Origin: Adiantum capillus-veneris
Lineage: Eukaryota > Streptophyta > Polypodiopsida > Polypodiales > Pteridaceae
Length of the DNA: 60,000 bases
NCBI GenBank assembly: GCA_014529385.2
Contig: CM043960.1
Location: forward strand, 25,238,396 to 25,298,395
Direction of reading: 5' to 3'
The position numbers and the translations under genes are program-made. The notes beneath the pieces are model-generated. The model was not told where the DNA came from and did not search any database. It worked only from the letters and a program-made list of their open reading frames with translations. This document shows, one piece after another, positions 10,524 through 22,782 of the stretch; the first letter of the stretch is position 1; each line of letters starts with the position of its first letter.

Positions 10524-11311
10524 TCAACCGAATTTGGGGAAATCTTTGAGAAGTGATACTTCGTCCTCCCATGTGGCGTCTTCGGTGGGGTAGTCCTTCC
10601 ATTTTACTAAATGTTCTCTCATTACTCTGTTTCACAGACTTCTTTCCCTAGTATCAAGAATACAATCTGGTTGGAGTTCAAGAATTCCTTGCTTTTGCAT
10701 CACAATCTGTTCGTCGTCTAGAGTGTGATTGGGATTTGAAATATAGGGTTTAGAATACTGATATGGAATACATTATGGACCTTGAGGTGTTTAGGTAGCT
10801 TTAATTTGTAAGTTGATCACTGATTACTTGTATCACTTCATAAGGTCCACAATATCTAGGGCTTAGTTTTTTGAATTTTCCCAAGGATAAATTGCTTCTC
10901 TTTGGCCGTACCCTAAGGAATACTTTATCCCCTTGTTTGAAAAACCGATCAAACCGTTTTTTATCAGCATAATGTTTTTGGCGGTCCTTAGCTGCTTGAA
11001 TGTCCTGTCGTATGGCTTTGGTTTGGGCATCCATCTCCTCCAACATTTGTTTTGAAGATTCTACTCTTGTAGTAGGGTCAGAAAATTTTTGGGTTGATAT
11101 ACATTCATGCCCATAAAGTCCATTAAATGGTGACATCCCAATGCTTTTATGGAGTGAGGAATTATAGGCAAAATCCACCAGAGAAAGAAGTTGTATCCAT
11201 TTTCGGGGTTCTCTACTACAGTAGGCTCTAAGGATGTCTTCAATAACTTGATTCACTCTTTTTGTCTGGCCGTCTGTCTGAGGGTGATAGGCTGTACTGA
11301 AACATAGCTGG
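10524..11311 (-). pseudogene. Ty3/gypsy integrase C-terminus and chromodomain
   Basis: The minus frame opens just inside the copia insertion with TAYHPQTDGQT-type integrase sequence. It continues through RVNQVIEDILRAYC and the GPYEVIQVI segment (integrase C-terminal fold) to FHIS and a chromodomain ending EDATWEDEVSLL before the stop at 10524. Reading it needs at least two frame changes near 10750-10800. The N-terminal half of the same integrase is at 16496-17251. Chromodomains of this kind are typical of plant chromoviruses and direct integration to chromatin. Confidence 0.85.
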
Positions 11312-11538
11312 TGTTGGAATTAGGGTTGCACAGAAACACACACAGCTTGGAGAAGATGAAGGAAGCTCAAGGCACACAATAAAGAGTGTGTTACTTAGTG
11401 TGCAATGGAAAGATTGATAGCCCTAGAGTGATGGGCGTATATACAATGCATGGGGGAAAAAACCTCCTAAAGAGGGAAAAAATGCACCGGCGGTCCTAGT
11501 GTGTTCACACACATCACTACCACATGTATATGGTAACA
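11312..11538 (-). repeat. 3' LTR of the minus-strand copia
   Basis: 227 bp, same length as 16264-16490. It is bordered on the internal side by a minus-strand polypurine tract, CTCCAGGGGGGATT, at 11539-11552. Confidence 0.95.
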
Positions 11539-11552
11539 AATCCCCCCTGGAG
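11539..11552 (-). other. Polypurine tract of the minus-strand copia
   Basis: The minus strand reads CTCCAGGGGGGATT and abuts the LTR. This is the plus-strand primer site. Confidence 0.85.
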
Positions 11553-11613
11553 TGATGCGGTGAACGAGAGCTGGCACATGAGTAAAGGGAAGTGCCATGC
11601 CCTGAGGACAGGA

Positions 11614-14600
11614 TCAGTCCACAAAGGGGAGTAAGCCCAAAGCTTTGCGGAAAGCTTCAAGCTTCTCACGAGACAATGCCTTTGTGAAAAGATCTGCAAG
11701 GTTGTCCTGTGTTGGCACATAAGCCAAGCTGATCTCTCCTGCTGAGAGCCTCTCCCTGACATAGTGGTAATGCACCTCAATGTGCTTTGTGCGAGCGTGA
11801 AAAACTGGGTTCCTCGCAACTGCCAATGCGCTCTGACTGTCAGTGTAGATAGTGTTGGCAGTGTCATGTCCAACACCCAAATCATCCATTAGGCGTTTGA
11901 GCCATACACACTCAATTGTAGCTGTGAAGACTACCCTGTACTTAGCCTCACAACTCGAAGTGGCCACAGTAGGTTGCTTCTTGCTCAACCATGATATACA
12001 TGAACAGCCAAGCATGAAACAAAAACCACTTGTGGACACTCACTTGTCAAAACAACCAGCCCAATCTGAGTCTGAAAAAGCATGTAAGTCTGGCGGCAAT
12101 GATCCCCCCTTGGGATAAAACAAGCCAAGATGTAAAGTGCCACTAAGGTAGCGGAAAATCCTCTTGACAGCCTGCCAATGCTTAGACCCCTAGGCTATGC
12201 ATAAATCTGCTAGCCTATGAGACTGCAAACTGAATATCTGGCCTCGTGTTGCATACATAAATGAGGCAGCCAACAGCAGTTTGGTAAAGAGTGACGTCAG
12301 CAAGATCACCAGCATCATGTAGACTCAACTTCAAACCTGTTTCCATGGGAGTGGCAATAATTTTGCAATCCTCAAGTCCAAACTAACATAGCAATGTCTC
12401 TATGTAACTTTTCTGACACAAGGCAATACCACCATCACACTGCTTAAACTGTATACCCAAATAATGATGCAACAGCCCCAAATCTTTCATCTTGAAAGTA
12501 GCATTCAAATCAGCCTTAAATTCAGCAATATGTCTCTCATTTGGTCCAGTGATCAGCAAATCATCAACATAAAGAACCACAATGAGAAGTACATCACCCT
12601 CACGCTTTACATACAATGTGCTTTCTGTTGGACTGTTACGAAAGCCTTGTTTGACCAAATGAGTGTCAGCTTTCTCATACCAAGCACGAGGAGATTGCTT
12701 CAACCCATACAAAGCCTTGTTACATTTGCACACTTTGTCCTCTTGTCCTTGTATGACAAAACCGCGAGGCTGCGTTACATAAACTTCCTCAAATATTTCA
12801 CCATTCAAGAAAGCAGTAACAATGTCTGATTGATGTACATCCCAACCAAAATGAGCTGCCAATGCACATAGAAAACGCACAGTAGTCATACGACAAGTGG
12901 GAGCAAAAGTCTCTTCATAATCTATGCCTTTTTGCTGTGCATAACCTTTTGCAACAAGTCCAGCCTTATGGCGATCGATCTCACCATCCGGCTTGCGTTT
13001 CAACTTGTAAACCCACTTCGTACCAATGGCCTTTTTGTCAGGAGGCAAATCACATAAAGTCCATGTGTCATTTTCTATAAGTGCATCATATTCTCATATC
13101 ATGGGAGCCATCCAATTTTCTGAGTTTTGTGCTTCATCAAAGGTCAGAGGCTTCTCAACATCATGTAAGCTAGACACAGCCAAAGCATAACAATCTGATG
13201 CATAAGATGCATGGCGAGAGCCTGAACGAGTATGACTAGACAAAGGTGCATCCAATTTATTGTCACGCAAAGTGTGCACCAGCCATTTTGGCATACCTCT
13301 AGCCTGCTCATTTTCAGCCCTTTCCTCATCAAGTACATCATGTACATCTGCATTAGTAATAGGCTGATCTAGAACATTTTCAGAAACCCCCATAGGCTGT
13401 ACATTTGCCTCATTGGAACTTACATTCGTATTTCCACCACTGAAAAGAGGCAACAAAGTGTCATAAATGTCCTGTGAGCTTACATTACTGTCTCTAGTAC
13501 ATGACAGCAAGGGCTGAACAGAATCTTCCACAAACACTACATCCCCTGAAACCAGAATACGTTTTGTTTGCGGATGATACAACCTGTAACCTTTGCTTTC
13601 AGCACTATAACCAACAAAAATACATTTGACAGCCTTATCATCCAATTTTCTGCGCTGCACTTGTGGCACCAAAGCATATGCCAAACAGTCAAAAACACGC
13701 ATGTGCTCAATAGAAGGCTTTCTATCATGCCATGATTCATATGGAGTAATAGACTGCAAAGCTTTCGTAGGACACCTGTTAAGTACATAAGTGGCACACA
13801 TAATGGCCTCAAGCCAAAAAGAATGCGGCAAAGCTTGACTTTTGACCATACATCGTGCCATTTCCGTCAGTGACCTGTTTTTCCTCTTAGCAACACCATT
13901 TTGCTGAGGTGTATAAGGCACTGTACATTGCTGTTTTATCCCACGACTAGCCAGAAATGCATTAAATTCATGAGACATATACTCCCCCCCTTGATCAGAA
14001 CAGAGGGTGCCCATAGTACATTTCGAGACATTTTCAGCCATAGCCAGAAATTGTTTGAAGCACATAAAAACTTCGAACTTCGCTTTAAGCGGAAATACCC
14101 ATGCATGCCTGGAGTAATCATCAATGAAAGTCACGAAGTACAGGTAATTGCCCAAGGACGGAGTTTGCATGGGCCCACAAACATCACTATGCACAAGCTG
14201 CAACCTGCATGTGGCCCGAACTGAACCATCCTTTGGAAACTTAGAACGCTGCATCTTACCCAAAATACAGCCTTCACAAACATGTTTGACAGGTGCTTCA
14301 AGAGGTGGCAAAGAAGCAACCATATCAGATTTCTACAAACGCAGCAAACTGGAAAAATTCATATGACCAAAACGTGCATGCCAAATTTTTGCATCTGAAT
14401 AGCCCTTGAATCTGCAACAGCATTTGCAAAATTTTGCCCACACTTGTCATACAAAGTGAGCTTATACAGCCCACGACACAAAAGGCCAGATGCAACAATT
14501 TCATCACCAAAACTGAGATCATGAACTGTACATCTGTCATCCACAAATTTGACTACAAGTACAAGTCTAGCAAGTGCGGATACAGACAAGAGATTCTTCT

Positions 14601-15901
14601 TGATCCCAGGTACATAAAGTGCATCAACAAGTGTGAAGGAACTGCCATTAGCAGCAGTGAGCACAATCTTTCCAACTCCCTGAACTGGATAAGAGGCGTT
14701 GTTGGCACAAGTGACTGAATTCCCATGAGAGACAGACTCAAGAGAGGTAAACAATCCACGATGTGAGGTAATGTGCTTTGTAGCACCACTATCGAAATAC
14801 CACACATGTGAATCTGCAGCAACTGACAAGCATGCATCATGGACAGCAGGATTGTAAGTGCACTCTGCGCTAAAATCCCATTCTGCATCAACATCAGCAA
14901 CACAGTCTCCTTTCACAGAAGACTCAACAATGGCTCCATTTGTAGTGGAACCAGCATTTTGCAGTGGAACCACCCTCTTTCTTCGTAGCCTCTTTGGCCT
15001 TCAACTTAGGACACGACTTGATCAAGTGATCATTGGATTTACAATAATGGCAATGCATCTTCTTTTTGCCCTTATCACCAGAATTGCCAGACGAAGTCCT
15101 GCCAGCAGAAGCATTAGGAACAGAATTTTTGCCACTCGCAGCAGAACCATAAGAAGTGGCTGCATTACTGTTACCACCCTTTCTTTGAGAAGCAATAAAA
15201 GCCTGTTCAACTGCACGCTGCCTAGTCCTGTTTTTTCTAGAAAGTGACTCTTGCAACAGCAATGTGCATAATCCATCAAACTTGACAACTTCAGGATTTC
15301 CTTAGGTCATCAGTCTCCAAGTACTAGCAAAAGTCTGGTAGGAATCTGGTAAGGCATCAAGAACAGCCTGCACAAGGGAACTGTCTGAAATGACTTCACC
15401 TGGAGAAATAAGTTGCTCATTGATATCCTTGACACTAGCAAGGAAAGTGTCCATATCATCTTCCTCATGCATAATCTTCGACTCCAGCTCTTTACGTAGC
15501 AAAGCAATTTTAGCCTCATTGCGGCTTGCATAAAGACATGCTAAAATATACCAAGCCTGTTTTGCAGATTTTGCTAAACGGATGTGAGGAACAATGGTGC
15601 GCTTCACAGACAACACAATCAATGCATGAGCCTGCGCATCCTTAACATCCCAACGAGCTTGTTCTGCCGTAGGCAAAACAACTCTAACAGCTGCAATCCT
15701 TGCAGCAAGACCTGCAACATCCTCAACATCGCCTACATCCTCAAAACCAGGACGTACATCAATGCCCTGCACAATGTTCCAGACACCCTTTGACACAAGA
15801 ACATGTTGCATCATATAAGCCCACATAGGGTAGTTGTCCCCATCCAACCTGTCCTCAGCAGCAAACATCTTGAACACATCTGTGTTGTTGTTGTCAGCCA
15901 T
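11614..15901 (-). pseudogene. Copia Gag-Pol polyprotein, frameshifted
   Basis: The start codon is at 15901 (MADNNNTDVF). Gag runs to about 14980 and includes a zinc knuckle, CHYCKSNDHLIKSC. The protease carries WYFDSGATKH (about 14800), followed by a pre-integrase domain. The integrase (14323-13094) shows HSDVCGP, CSDQGGEY and PQQNGVAKRKN, where the glutamate usual in the ERKN motif is a lysine. Reverse transcriptase (13048-12383) carries KAIGTKWVYK and YVDDLLITG. RNase H (12039-11614) carries TDSQSALAVARNP and HARTKHIEVHYH. A stop near 15302, frame changes near 15290, 14340, 13090 and 12380, and loss of sequence before 12039 make it non-functional. The lineage resembles Tork/TNT1-type plant copia. 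Confidence 0.93.
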
Positions 15902-16249
15902 GGTAAATGTTGCACCTGATGTGAAAACTGCCCGAAAATAGGATAAACAGAGCGGGAACAACCTGTGCTATATAGCACAAACCGTAGTAGACTATAAGGC
16001 ACTTGTAATGCAGAAAACAGCATTGACAAAAATTTTGCACAAAATGACAAAATAGCCTATGCAGTACTACCAGTAGTGGAAACGGATGCCGAAATGAGCC
16101 CAAATCAAAATTCTGAGCCGACCTATCTCTTCGAGCTTTCCCAAAAATTTTATCGACCTGCGAACGCTTGCCAAAGCTCACTAAAATCGGAGAAAGTGAG
16201 CAGGCGTGTGCTGGAGCAGCTGGCGACTAAGCCCGGGAGGACGTGACCT

Positions 16250-16261
16250 GCTCTGATACCA
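16250..16261 (-). other. Primer binding site of the minus-strand copia
   Basis: The minus strand reads TGGTATCAGAGC two bases inside the 5' LTR. It is complementary to initiator tRNA-Met. Confidence 0.92.
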
Positions 16262-16263
16262 AT

Positions 16264-16490
16264 TGTTGGAATTAGGGTTGCAGAGAAACACACACAGCTT
16301 GGAGAAGATGAAGGAAGCTCGAGGCACACAATAGAGAGTGTGTTACTTAGTGTGCAATGGAAATATTGATAGCCCTAGAGTGATGGGCGTATATACAATG
16401 CACGGGGGGGAAAACCTCCTAAAGAGGGAAAAAATGCCCCGGCGGTCCTAGTGTGTTCACACACATCACTACCACATGTATATGGTAACA
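16264..16490 (-). repeat. 5' LTR of the minus-strand copia
   Basis: 227 bp, TG...CA, followed on the outside by the target duplication GCTGG. Confidence 0.95.
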
Positions 16491-16495
16491 GCTGG

Positions 16496-17251
16496 GTACC
16501 TAAGGATTCAAATAAAGCTTTCCAAAATTTTGCATCCATGTCACTGACTATTCTCTTGGGAAGTCCGTGTAATCTAAAGATCTCTTTGACAAATAAACGG
16601 CTTATGTCTAAGGCAGTGTAAGTTGTTTTCACAGATGAGACACTTTAGTCAGCATGTCCACTACTACCATAATGGAGTCGTAACCCCCTTGAATGGTAGG
16701 AAGGCCTGTTACAAAGTCCATGCTAATGAGTTTCCACTACATTTGAGGAATGTCAAGAGGTTGAAGTTTTCCTGGCATCGTTACTCGTTCAGCCTTAATC
16801 CTTTGACATGAAAGGCATTGTTTGATATAGCGAAGTATATCCCTTTTCATTCCTGGCCAAAAATAGCTTTTCCTTATGGCATTAAGGGTCTTTGCAAAGC
16901 CAGGATGGCCAACAGCAACTGGAGCGTTGTGTCCTTCATAAAGGATTAACTCCTTTAATGTTGGATTCTTAGGAATGTAAAGCCGGTACTTATAATAGAG
17001 AAGCCCATCTTCAAGTGAATAATCCTTGATCCTGTCTTTCTCTTTCTCTTTTAGGTCCTGTTGATTGATAACCTGTAGGAGTTTTTAATAATCTCATCTT
17101 CCAGGGAGGCTTCCTTAACCTTGTTTAGGATTGGATTGTCGACGACTGTGGAAATGGCCCCAAGAAAAACCTTACGGCTAAGGGCATCAACAACCACATT
17201 CTCTTTTCCTGGTTTATATTTTATTTCAAAATCATATTCGTGTAAGAGTTC
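16496..17251 (-). pseudogene. Ty3/gypsy RNase H tail and integrase N-half
   Basis: On the minus strand the frame begins at the edge of the plus-strand gypsy insertion with ELLHEYDFEIKYKPG and DALSRK, the normal end of Ty3 RNase H. An integrase follows, with an HHCC-like SCQR segment, MDFVTGLP-type catalytic-core sequence, and KTTYTALDISRLFVKEIF and GLPKRIVSDMD. It stops at the copia insertion point. Several frame changes and stops lie between 17050 and 16640. Together with 10524-11311 it makes one split chromovirus pol. The reverse transcriptase, protease and gag that should lie upstream are missing. Confidence 0.85.
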
Positions 17252-17613
17252 TGTCATAATAATCAATATCTCATTCTCCTAAATGATTTTCTCATGTTAA
17301 ACTGATCATTTAATATGGGGAAGTGCCAAAGGAGAAAAGGCTAGAATATTGGTTAAGCTAGCAAACCAACCACGGTAGGGATCCAAAGGAGGGAAAATAG
17401 GGATCCGAAGGGAGAGCCATGTGCAACAATGGGCTTAAAAGACCCTAAGGTTCAGCCTATTAAGACTTCCAAAATGCTAAGGTTCCAAAATTCAAAGGTT
17501 GTGTCCAAAGGTCAAACATTGGGGGAATTGGAAGCTTTGTGTGTGTCCCAAAAGTCTTTGGCAATCCCTACATAGGAGGGGGCGAGCCTTGCAAGTAGGG
17601 GATGAGAGAGAAA

Positions 17614-17653
<40 letters not shown>

Positions 17654-18831
17654 CCCTTTACACAAAGGGAATGAGGGACACATGTCAGCTCCCTAGCCCA
17701 GATGCCCACAAGGTGTACCCAATTCCTATTGGATGGCCTTGGAAGTGGACCAATGAGAATTAGGCTAGATTAAATCTAGTTTAATTAATTTAAAAACACT
17801 TAATAAAAGAACCAATAAGAATTAAGCTCTCTAGAAGACTATTGGCCAGTCTCCCAAGGGGACCAATGAGCATTCAGCAGCCCAATGGCTTGCCTGATTC
17901 CTATTGGCCGAGAGGCAAAGGGGTCCAATGAGAGTTTAGTTGAATCAATTAATTACCTAAAGCTCTCACAAAAAGGGCAAGGGTACACATGTCAATTGGC
18001 TATCACTTATGCTGCTTAATTTCCATTGGCTAGGCTTGGGGAGGTCCAATAGGATTGTAGCATGAGCAATTAGCAAGGGGGGTCGACCAAGAGAGAGAGA
18101 GAGAGAGAGGGGGGGCTGATTTTTCAAAGGCATTATCACCTACACACTCACACTAGCTCATGTGTGAAGTAAAGAAGACTCCCTCTCCTTCTCAAGCTTT
18201 AATGGAAAGCTTATCACCTACTCCAAGCTTGTGAGAAGGAAGGCCTACACCAACAACTCTTGGCTTTGTGATGCAAATCCAACCAAGAGCCTCTACCATG
18301 CTAATTACTAAGCTAAGCTATGCTAATATGAGTGATTATGTGAGGAGATGTACATCTTTCTCGTAAGAATACTCCTTCTTCCTCTCAATCTACTCTCATA
18401 CCCCGCTAGCTCTCACCATCTTCGAAGGTGTGTGATGTCTTGGGTCTGAGACCGTGAGGGAATTGATGTTGTGTTTGATAAGTGTTTTGCATAGTACATG
18501 AAGTTTCCATCTTCATTGCACTAGCTAGTTATTGAAGGAACACAAGAAATTGTATTGTAAAATGTCTCTCTTGATGGGAGAAACCATAATACAAAGCATT
18601 TTGGAAGGGGGACCGGCTCCATGCAAATCTGGTCCTCAACTGTTGTCAATTACTTAATTTCTCTCTCTTTTGAATTATTGTTCATGCTATCTAACTAGGT
18701 GTTATGCTTTTTGTTGCTCTGTCCACCCAAGCACTCTTGTTAATCTCATTAGGAATCTATTCTAATGAAATGCTCACTATGTTCATGCTATTTTCTGCTA
18801 CACACAAGTTACTAGGCCATTAAATGTTACA
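17252..18831 (+). repeat. 5' LTR of the plus-strand Ty3/gypsy
   Basis: Starts TGTCATAATAATC and ends AAATGTTACA, 1580 bp. It contains a (CA)n tract, repeated ATTCCTATTGG-type blocks and a (GA)n run near 18090. A segment of about 210 bp just before AGCTTATCACC (roughly 17990-18205) is absent from the 3' LTR. Confidence 0.93.
17615..17649. repeat. (CA)n microsatellite in the LTR
   Basis: About 35 bp of CA repeats. The same site in the 3' LTR (27415-27441) has about 27 bp, so the tract has changed length since insertion. Confidence 0.95.
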
Positions 18832-18832
18832 T

Positions 18833-18844
18833 TGGTATCAGAGC
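18833..18844 (+). other. Primer binding site, tRNA-Met
   Basis: TGGTATCAGAGC lies one base past the LTR end. The leader from here to the gag start at 19249 has no other recognisable feature. Confidence 0.93.
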
Positions 18845-19248
18845 ACAAGGTTTCTCTTTTCTTGCTCAAGAAGGGAGGTCCTCAAGCTAGCTATAAGTGT
18901 TTGGTACTATTAATTGCATGTGAGTAAGTAGAATAGGGATTTTCCAACCTTGCAGTGTGCCTTTGTTTGTGCAGTTAACGGGGCATCACCGTCAAGAGCT
19001 ATGGTCTTAATAGTGGAGTCCTACGGGGCTTGCCTACGGCTTAACCACTATTGAGCTACTAGAAGCTTGACAGGAGTCGGTGCTGTTTTGGTGCTGAACG
19101 ATCCTCTTTTCTATTCCTTGCAATTAATGGTACTCGAGCCACAGGTACAGTAGCTTGAGTGCTTTTTCTAAAGGGGTAAAGAGCAGTAGCAACTAGGGCT
19201 TGAAGTGCCAAAGTACACCTAAAACGTTTACACCTAAAAGTTGTTAGA

Positions 19249-20566
19249 ATGGTTGACAGTAGTAAAGAGAGTGAAATTAATGTTGATAACTTTGATTTTG
19301 CTAATGAGCAAGCTACTAATGATTCCCCGATGCTTGTTAACTATCTTGTTTCTAGGCTTCAACAAGCCATGGCCAATCCATCCCTCCAAAGTGAAGTGCA
19401 AGGGTAGATTCGTGCTCATGGGATTCTCCAAGCTCCCCACCATGACGAGAGAACACCTAGGAAGCCTCCTTGCGAGACTTCGAAAAGAGGTCTCTCTCCA
19501 ATTCGGGAAGAAGAAGAGGATCCCTATGAAGGGCTCAATAAATTTGCTCCTTGATGAAACATCTCCTTCTCAAAGGAGAATTCAAGAGCCTCCACGGTAA
19601 GAATGAGAAATACGTGAGTCTCCCGCCACCTCGGTGGAGATAGCTTCACGAAGACGGCGGGCTAAACGCTCTCCATCACCTCCAAAACGAAGAATACCAT
19701 CGCATACTTCTCCACACCATACTTCAAAGATGGATGACAAAAGGCAAGAGAAGAAAAAGGTGAGAAAGAGGACACCCTCTTCTCCATCTTCTTCATCCTC
19801 TTCCTCTTATGAAAGTGATGGTGAAGACAAAGAAGATCAAGGAAAGAAAAAGGCAAGAAAGAGGTCACCCTCTTCTCCATCTTCCTCAAATTCTTCATCT
19901 TCTGAAGAAAGTGATGGTGCAACCTTTGAACCATCAAAAAGAAGAGGCCATAGGAAATCCTATGCCGCGTGGAAGAGGTAGTCCAAGCTCAAGAAATTCA
20001 AAGAGGGAGGGAAGAGCATCTCTTTCCTTACCTATGATGGCACTTTTGGTGCTACGGACAAAGTCTTGGCCTTTATCCAACAATTTAATGCGGTGTTTGG
20101 AGATGAGGGCTTCACGGAGACCTCTAAGCTATGCCATGTAGCTATGCACTTTCAAAAGTTTGCCAAACAATGGTGGTATAGTCTACATCCAACGATGAAG
20201 CTCCGCAAACATGGAAAGCTTTAAGAGCTTCCATTATGAAGCAGTTTTTTGGCCACCGATGCCAAAGGCAAAGTACTCACCAAATGGCAAAGCTTAAAGC
20301 TCTCTCCCTATGAATCCATCCACAAATATGTAGACAAGTTTTGGGACCTACAACTCAAAGCCACTGTCTTCAAAAAGTTGGATTTTGGAGAGCAAAAGCA
20401 ACAATTTTGTGCGGGCTTAACCGAAGAAATGGGGGAGTATGTCAACTCCCAAAGGCCACGCACCATATCGGCGGTAATACATCATACTATGGTGGCCTCT
20501 CGAATCAATTTCCAAACAGGGGCTAAGAGGAAATCTAAGCCCCCTGAAAACAAGGGTTCCAATGAG
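19249..20566 (+). pseudogene. Ty3/gypsy gag, 5' part, frameshifted
   Basis: The ATG at 19249 opens MVDSSKESEINVDNFDF. A frame change follows, then a basic Ser-rich segment (about 19634-19975) in which a KKxRKR(T/S)PSSPSSS block is repeated twice, about 100 bp apart. The capsid core follows, with FLTYDGTFGATDKVLAFI, FAKQWWYSLHP and YESIHKYVDKFWDLQ, which fits the retrotransposon Gag family. Stops at about 19397, 19979 and 20223 and frame changes break it. The frame is cut at 20566 by the nested minus-strand element and resumes at 23102. Confidence 0.85.
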
Positions 20567-20803
20567 TGTGCGCGTATGTCGCACGTGTCAATGCAAGGAA
20601 CTTGCCGATACACTGTGTGCGAGGCACAAATGGCTCCAAGCAAACAACAAGCGTAAACTAGTAAGCTCAAAGAAGAGGATGGTGAGTCACTCACCGCTCT
20701 ACGCTTGCTGTCGTGGAGGATTCCTCGCCGTGAAGAAGAGGGAGACTCCACTACGCCGCGCTCAACCGCCTCGCCACCATCATGTCACCGTAATGCTCTC
20801 TCG

Positions 20804-20860
<57 letters not shown>

Positions 20861-21172
20861 ACGCATACACACACACACACAAGGAGATGAAGAAGAAGAA
20901 GATGGAGATGGAGCAAGATCACTCTTCAATTGCACAAATGAGAGCATGAGTGAATTTTAGGTTTAGTTGACTTTTATATGAGCTTGCCCCATTCACACTT
21001 GGGCACCCATGCTTAGCCAACTAATCCCTTGAATGTTCCAATTAGAGTGCGTCTCTCATCGGCGATCACTTTTACCCTTTTCCTACTGGACCGACAAGCC
21101 CGGTACCTGACTCTACCAAATAAATAATACAGCGTCCGTCGTAGGTGATAGGAATGTGCATGAGGGTTAACA
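20567..21172 (-). repeat. 3' LTR (left) of the short element
   Basis: 606 bp. It contains a compound (CT)n-(CA)n microsatellite at about 20800-20881. On the minus strand a CATATAAAAG TATA box lies at about 20970-20980. Confidence 0.92.
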
Positions 21173-21182
21173 TGCCCCCCAT
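21173..21182 (-). other. Polypurine tract of the short element
   Basis: The minus strand reads ATGGGGGGCA directly before the LTR start TGTTAACCC. Confidence 0.8.
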
Positions 21183-21492
21183 TCTGATATAGATTCCATC
21201 CTCGGAATCTATTGAGTTGAAGCTTGTACGTTGAGGTGGAAGAGCATTTGAGATGAATGTCCTTAGCCTTCTTTGGTCACTGCAAAATCAAACAACATTG
21301 GCAGAGTAATTGCATTCTCATATACAATTAAAAAGCATATGTAGTTTTAGGCAGACAAATTGATTGGTAGCATAATTCTAAACCATTTGTCAGCAATATA
21401 AACATTAAATTTCAATATAATCAAACGCATAAACAGTTGGAAAGGTAAAAATTAAACAAGTCTGGGATCGCTAATTTAACGGTCAAAAGGCA

Positions 21493-21732
21493 CTAAAGAT
21501 CGACTATTAATACCATGGGTAAGCTTCTTAATTTTCCCTGGTCAATTAAGCTGTTTAATAGCGCGTAATCAGAGGAAGAGTCACTAGCCGCTATGTTCGG
21601 GTCTTGGTTTGTACTACCTTGGGTCCCCGCCGAGGGCCCGGAACCTAAGGTAGGTGGATATTGAGAATTCGCGTAAGTCAAAATTCTCTCTAGTTGCTCC
21701 GTCTCTAGCACGCGACCAGAGCGCAGATGCAT
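21493..21732 (-). CDS. Short ORF, possible Gag leader
   Basis: 79 codons starting MHLRSGRVLETEQLERI. A short leader with an LRSGR motif is common at the start of Gag in plant Ty3/gypsy elements, and the position about 740 bp after the primer site fits. Nothing downstream matches a capsid, so this would be a relic. It could also be chance. The rest of the interior holds AT-rich runs (22067-22116) and a G-rich GGGCTTGGGTCTGGG block near 22010-22030. Confidence 0.35.
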   Translation of the reverse strand: MHLRSGRVLETEQLERILTYANSQYPPTLGSGPSAGTQGSTNQDPNIAASDSSSDYALLNSLIDQGKLRSLPMVLIVDL

Positions 21733-22454
21733 GTGCCTTTGACACCCTACAAGCGTCGGCGAATAACCTCGAAGGTTAACCGCTTACTTTTTTAGGCGTC
21801 CGTTTTCACTCGTTTTTTTTTTTAATTAAAGTGTGTGATAGCTTGAAACAAGCGTATCACAGAGGGTCGCAGTGTGCTTTACAACACAATGTTCGATCAC
21901 TCGAAGCTACGTTGGTCCTTAAAAAAGTCGATTCTTAGCTACGTGTGAGGCTAAAATGCGTAATTTTAAAGGGTGACTGAGGCCTGAGCCTGAGCGTGAG
22001 CTTGGGCTTGGGTCTGGGCTTGGGTCTGGGAGATATTCCCGATCCCAGTCCTACCTTTAAAATTTTTATTTTTTATTTTTTAAAAATATATATATTTATT
22101 TTTATTTTTATTTTGAGATAAGGTCACCACGGCCTGCGCGCGAGCACACACACACTCTACCTACCTACTTACAATTAATACACCTACTGTTACACACTAA
22201 CACACTTCATTAGCTCTCACAGATCTACTTCCTACTTACTGTACTTTACATTTCATAGAACTAACAACCTGAATACTAAGAACTTATCACAGAGAAACAC
22301 AATAACCTTTCAAAACATCATTAACAAAGAAATACACAATAGCAACACAAAATCCTTCTTCTCAACACACACACCTTCCTTCCCTACCCTTCCTACAATT
22401 GAAATTGCACCACAAAAGAAGCACAGAGTGCCATTCAAGCTTAGTGTATGGCAT

Positions 22455-22472
22455 TCCCCAGCAACGGCGCCA
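22455..22472 (-). other. Asp-tRNA-like primer binding site
   Basis: The minus strand reads TGGCGCCGTTGCTGGGGA, four bases inside the LTR. This type is known from Tat/Athila-type Ty3 elements. Closely related sites occur at 29284-29304 and 48381-48400. Confidence 0.8.
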
Positions 22473-22476
22473 AAAA

Positions 22477-22712
22477 TGTGCGCATATGTTACACGTGTCA
22501 ATGCAAGGAACTTGCCGATACACTGTGTGCGAGCCACAAATGGCTCCAAGCACACAAAAAGCTTAAACTAGTAAGCTCAAAGAAGACGATGGTGTGTCAC
22601 TCACCCCGCTCTACGCTTGCTGTCATGGAGGATTCCTCGCCGCGAAGAAGAGGGAGACGCCGCTATGCCGCGCTCAACTGCCTCGTCACCGTCGTGCTGT
22701 CGCAATGCTCGA

Positions 22713-22782
<70 letters not shown>

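Larger units (their letters stand above)
11312..16490 (-). mobile_element. Ty1/copia retrotransposon, decayed
   Basis: 227-bp LTRs (TGTTGGAATTAGGG to GGTAACA) flank a copia gag-pol in the standard order Gag, protease, integrase, reverse transcriptase, RNase H, all on the minus strand. The target duplication GCTGG at 11307-11311 and 16491-16495 is perfect. The LTRs differ at about 8 of 227 positions by eye (about 3.5%). The element landed inside the integrase of a minus-strand Ty3/gypsy and splits it between GTQ and LCF. Confidence 0.96.
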
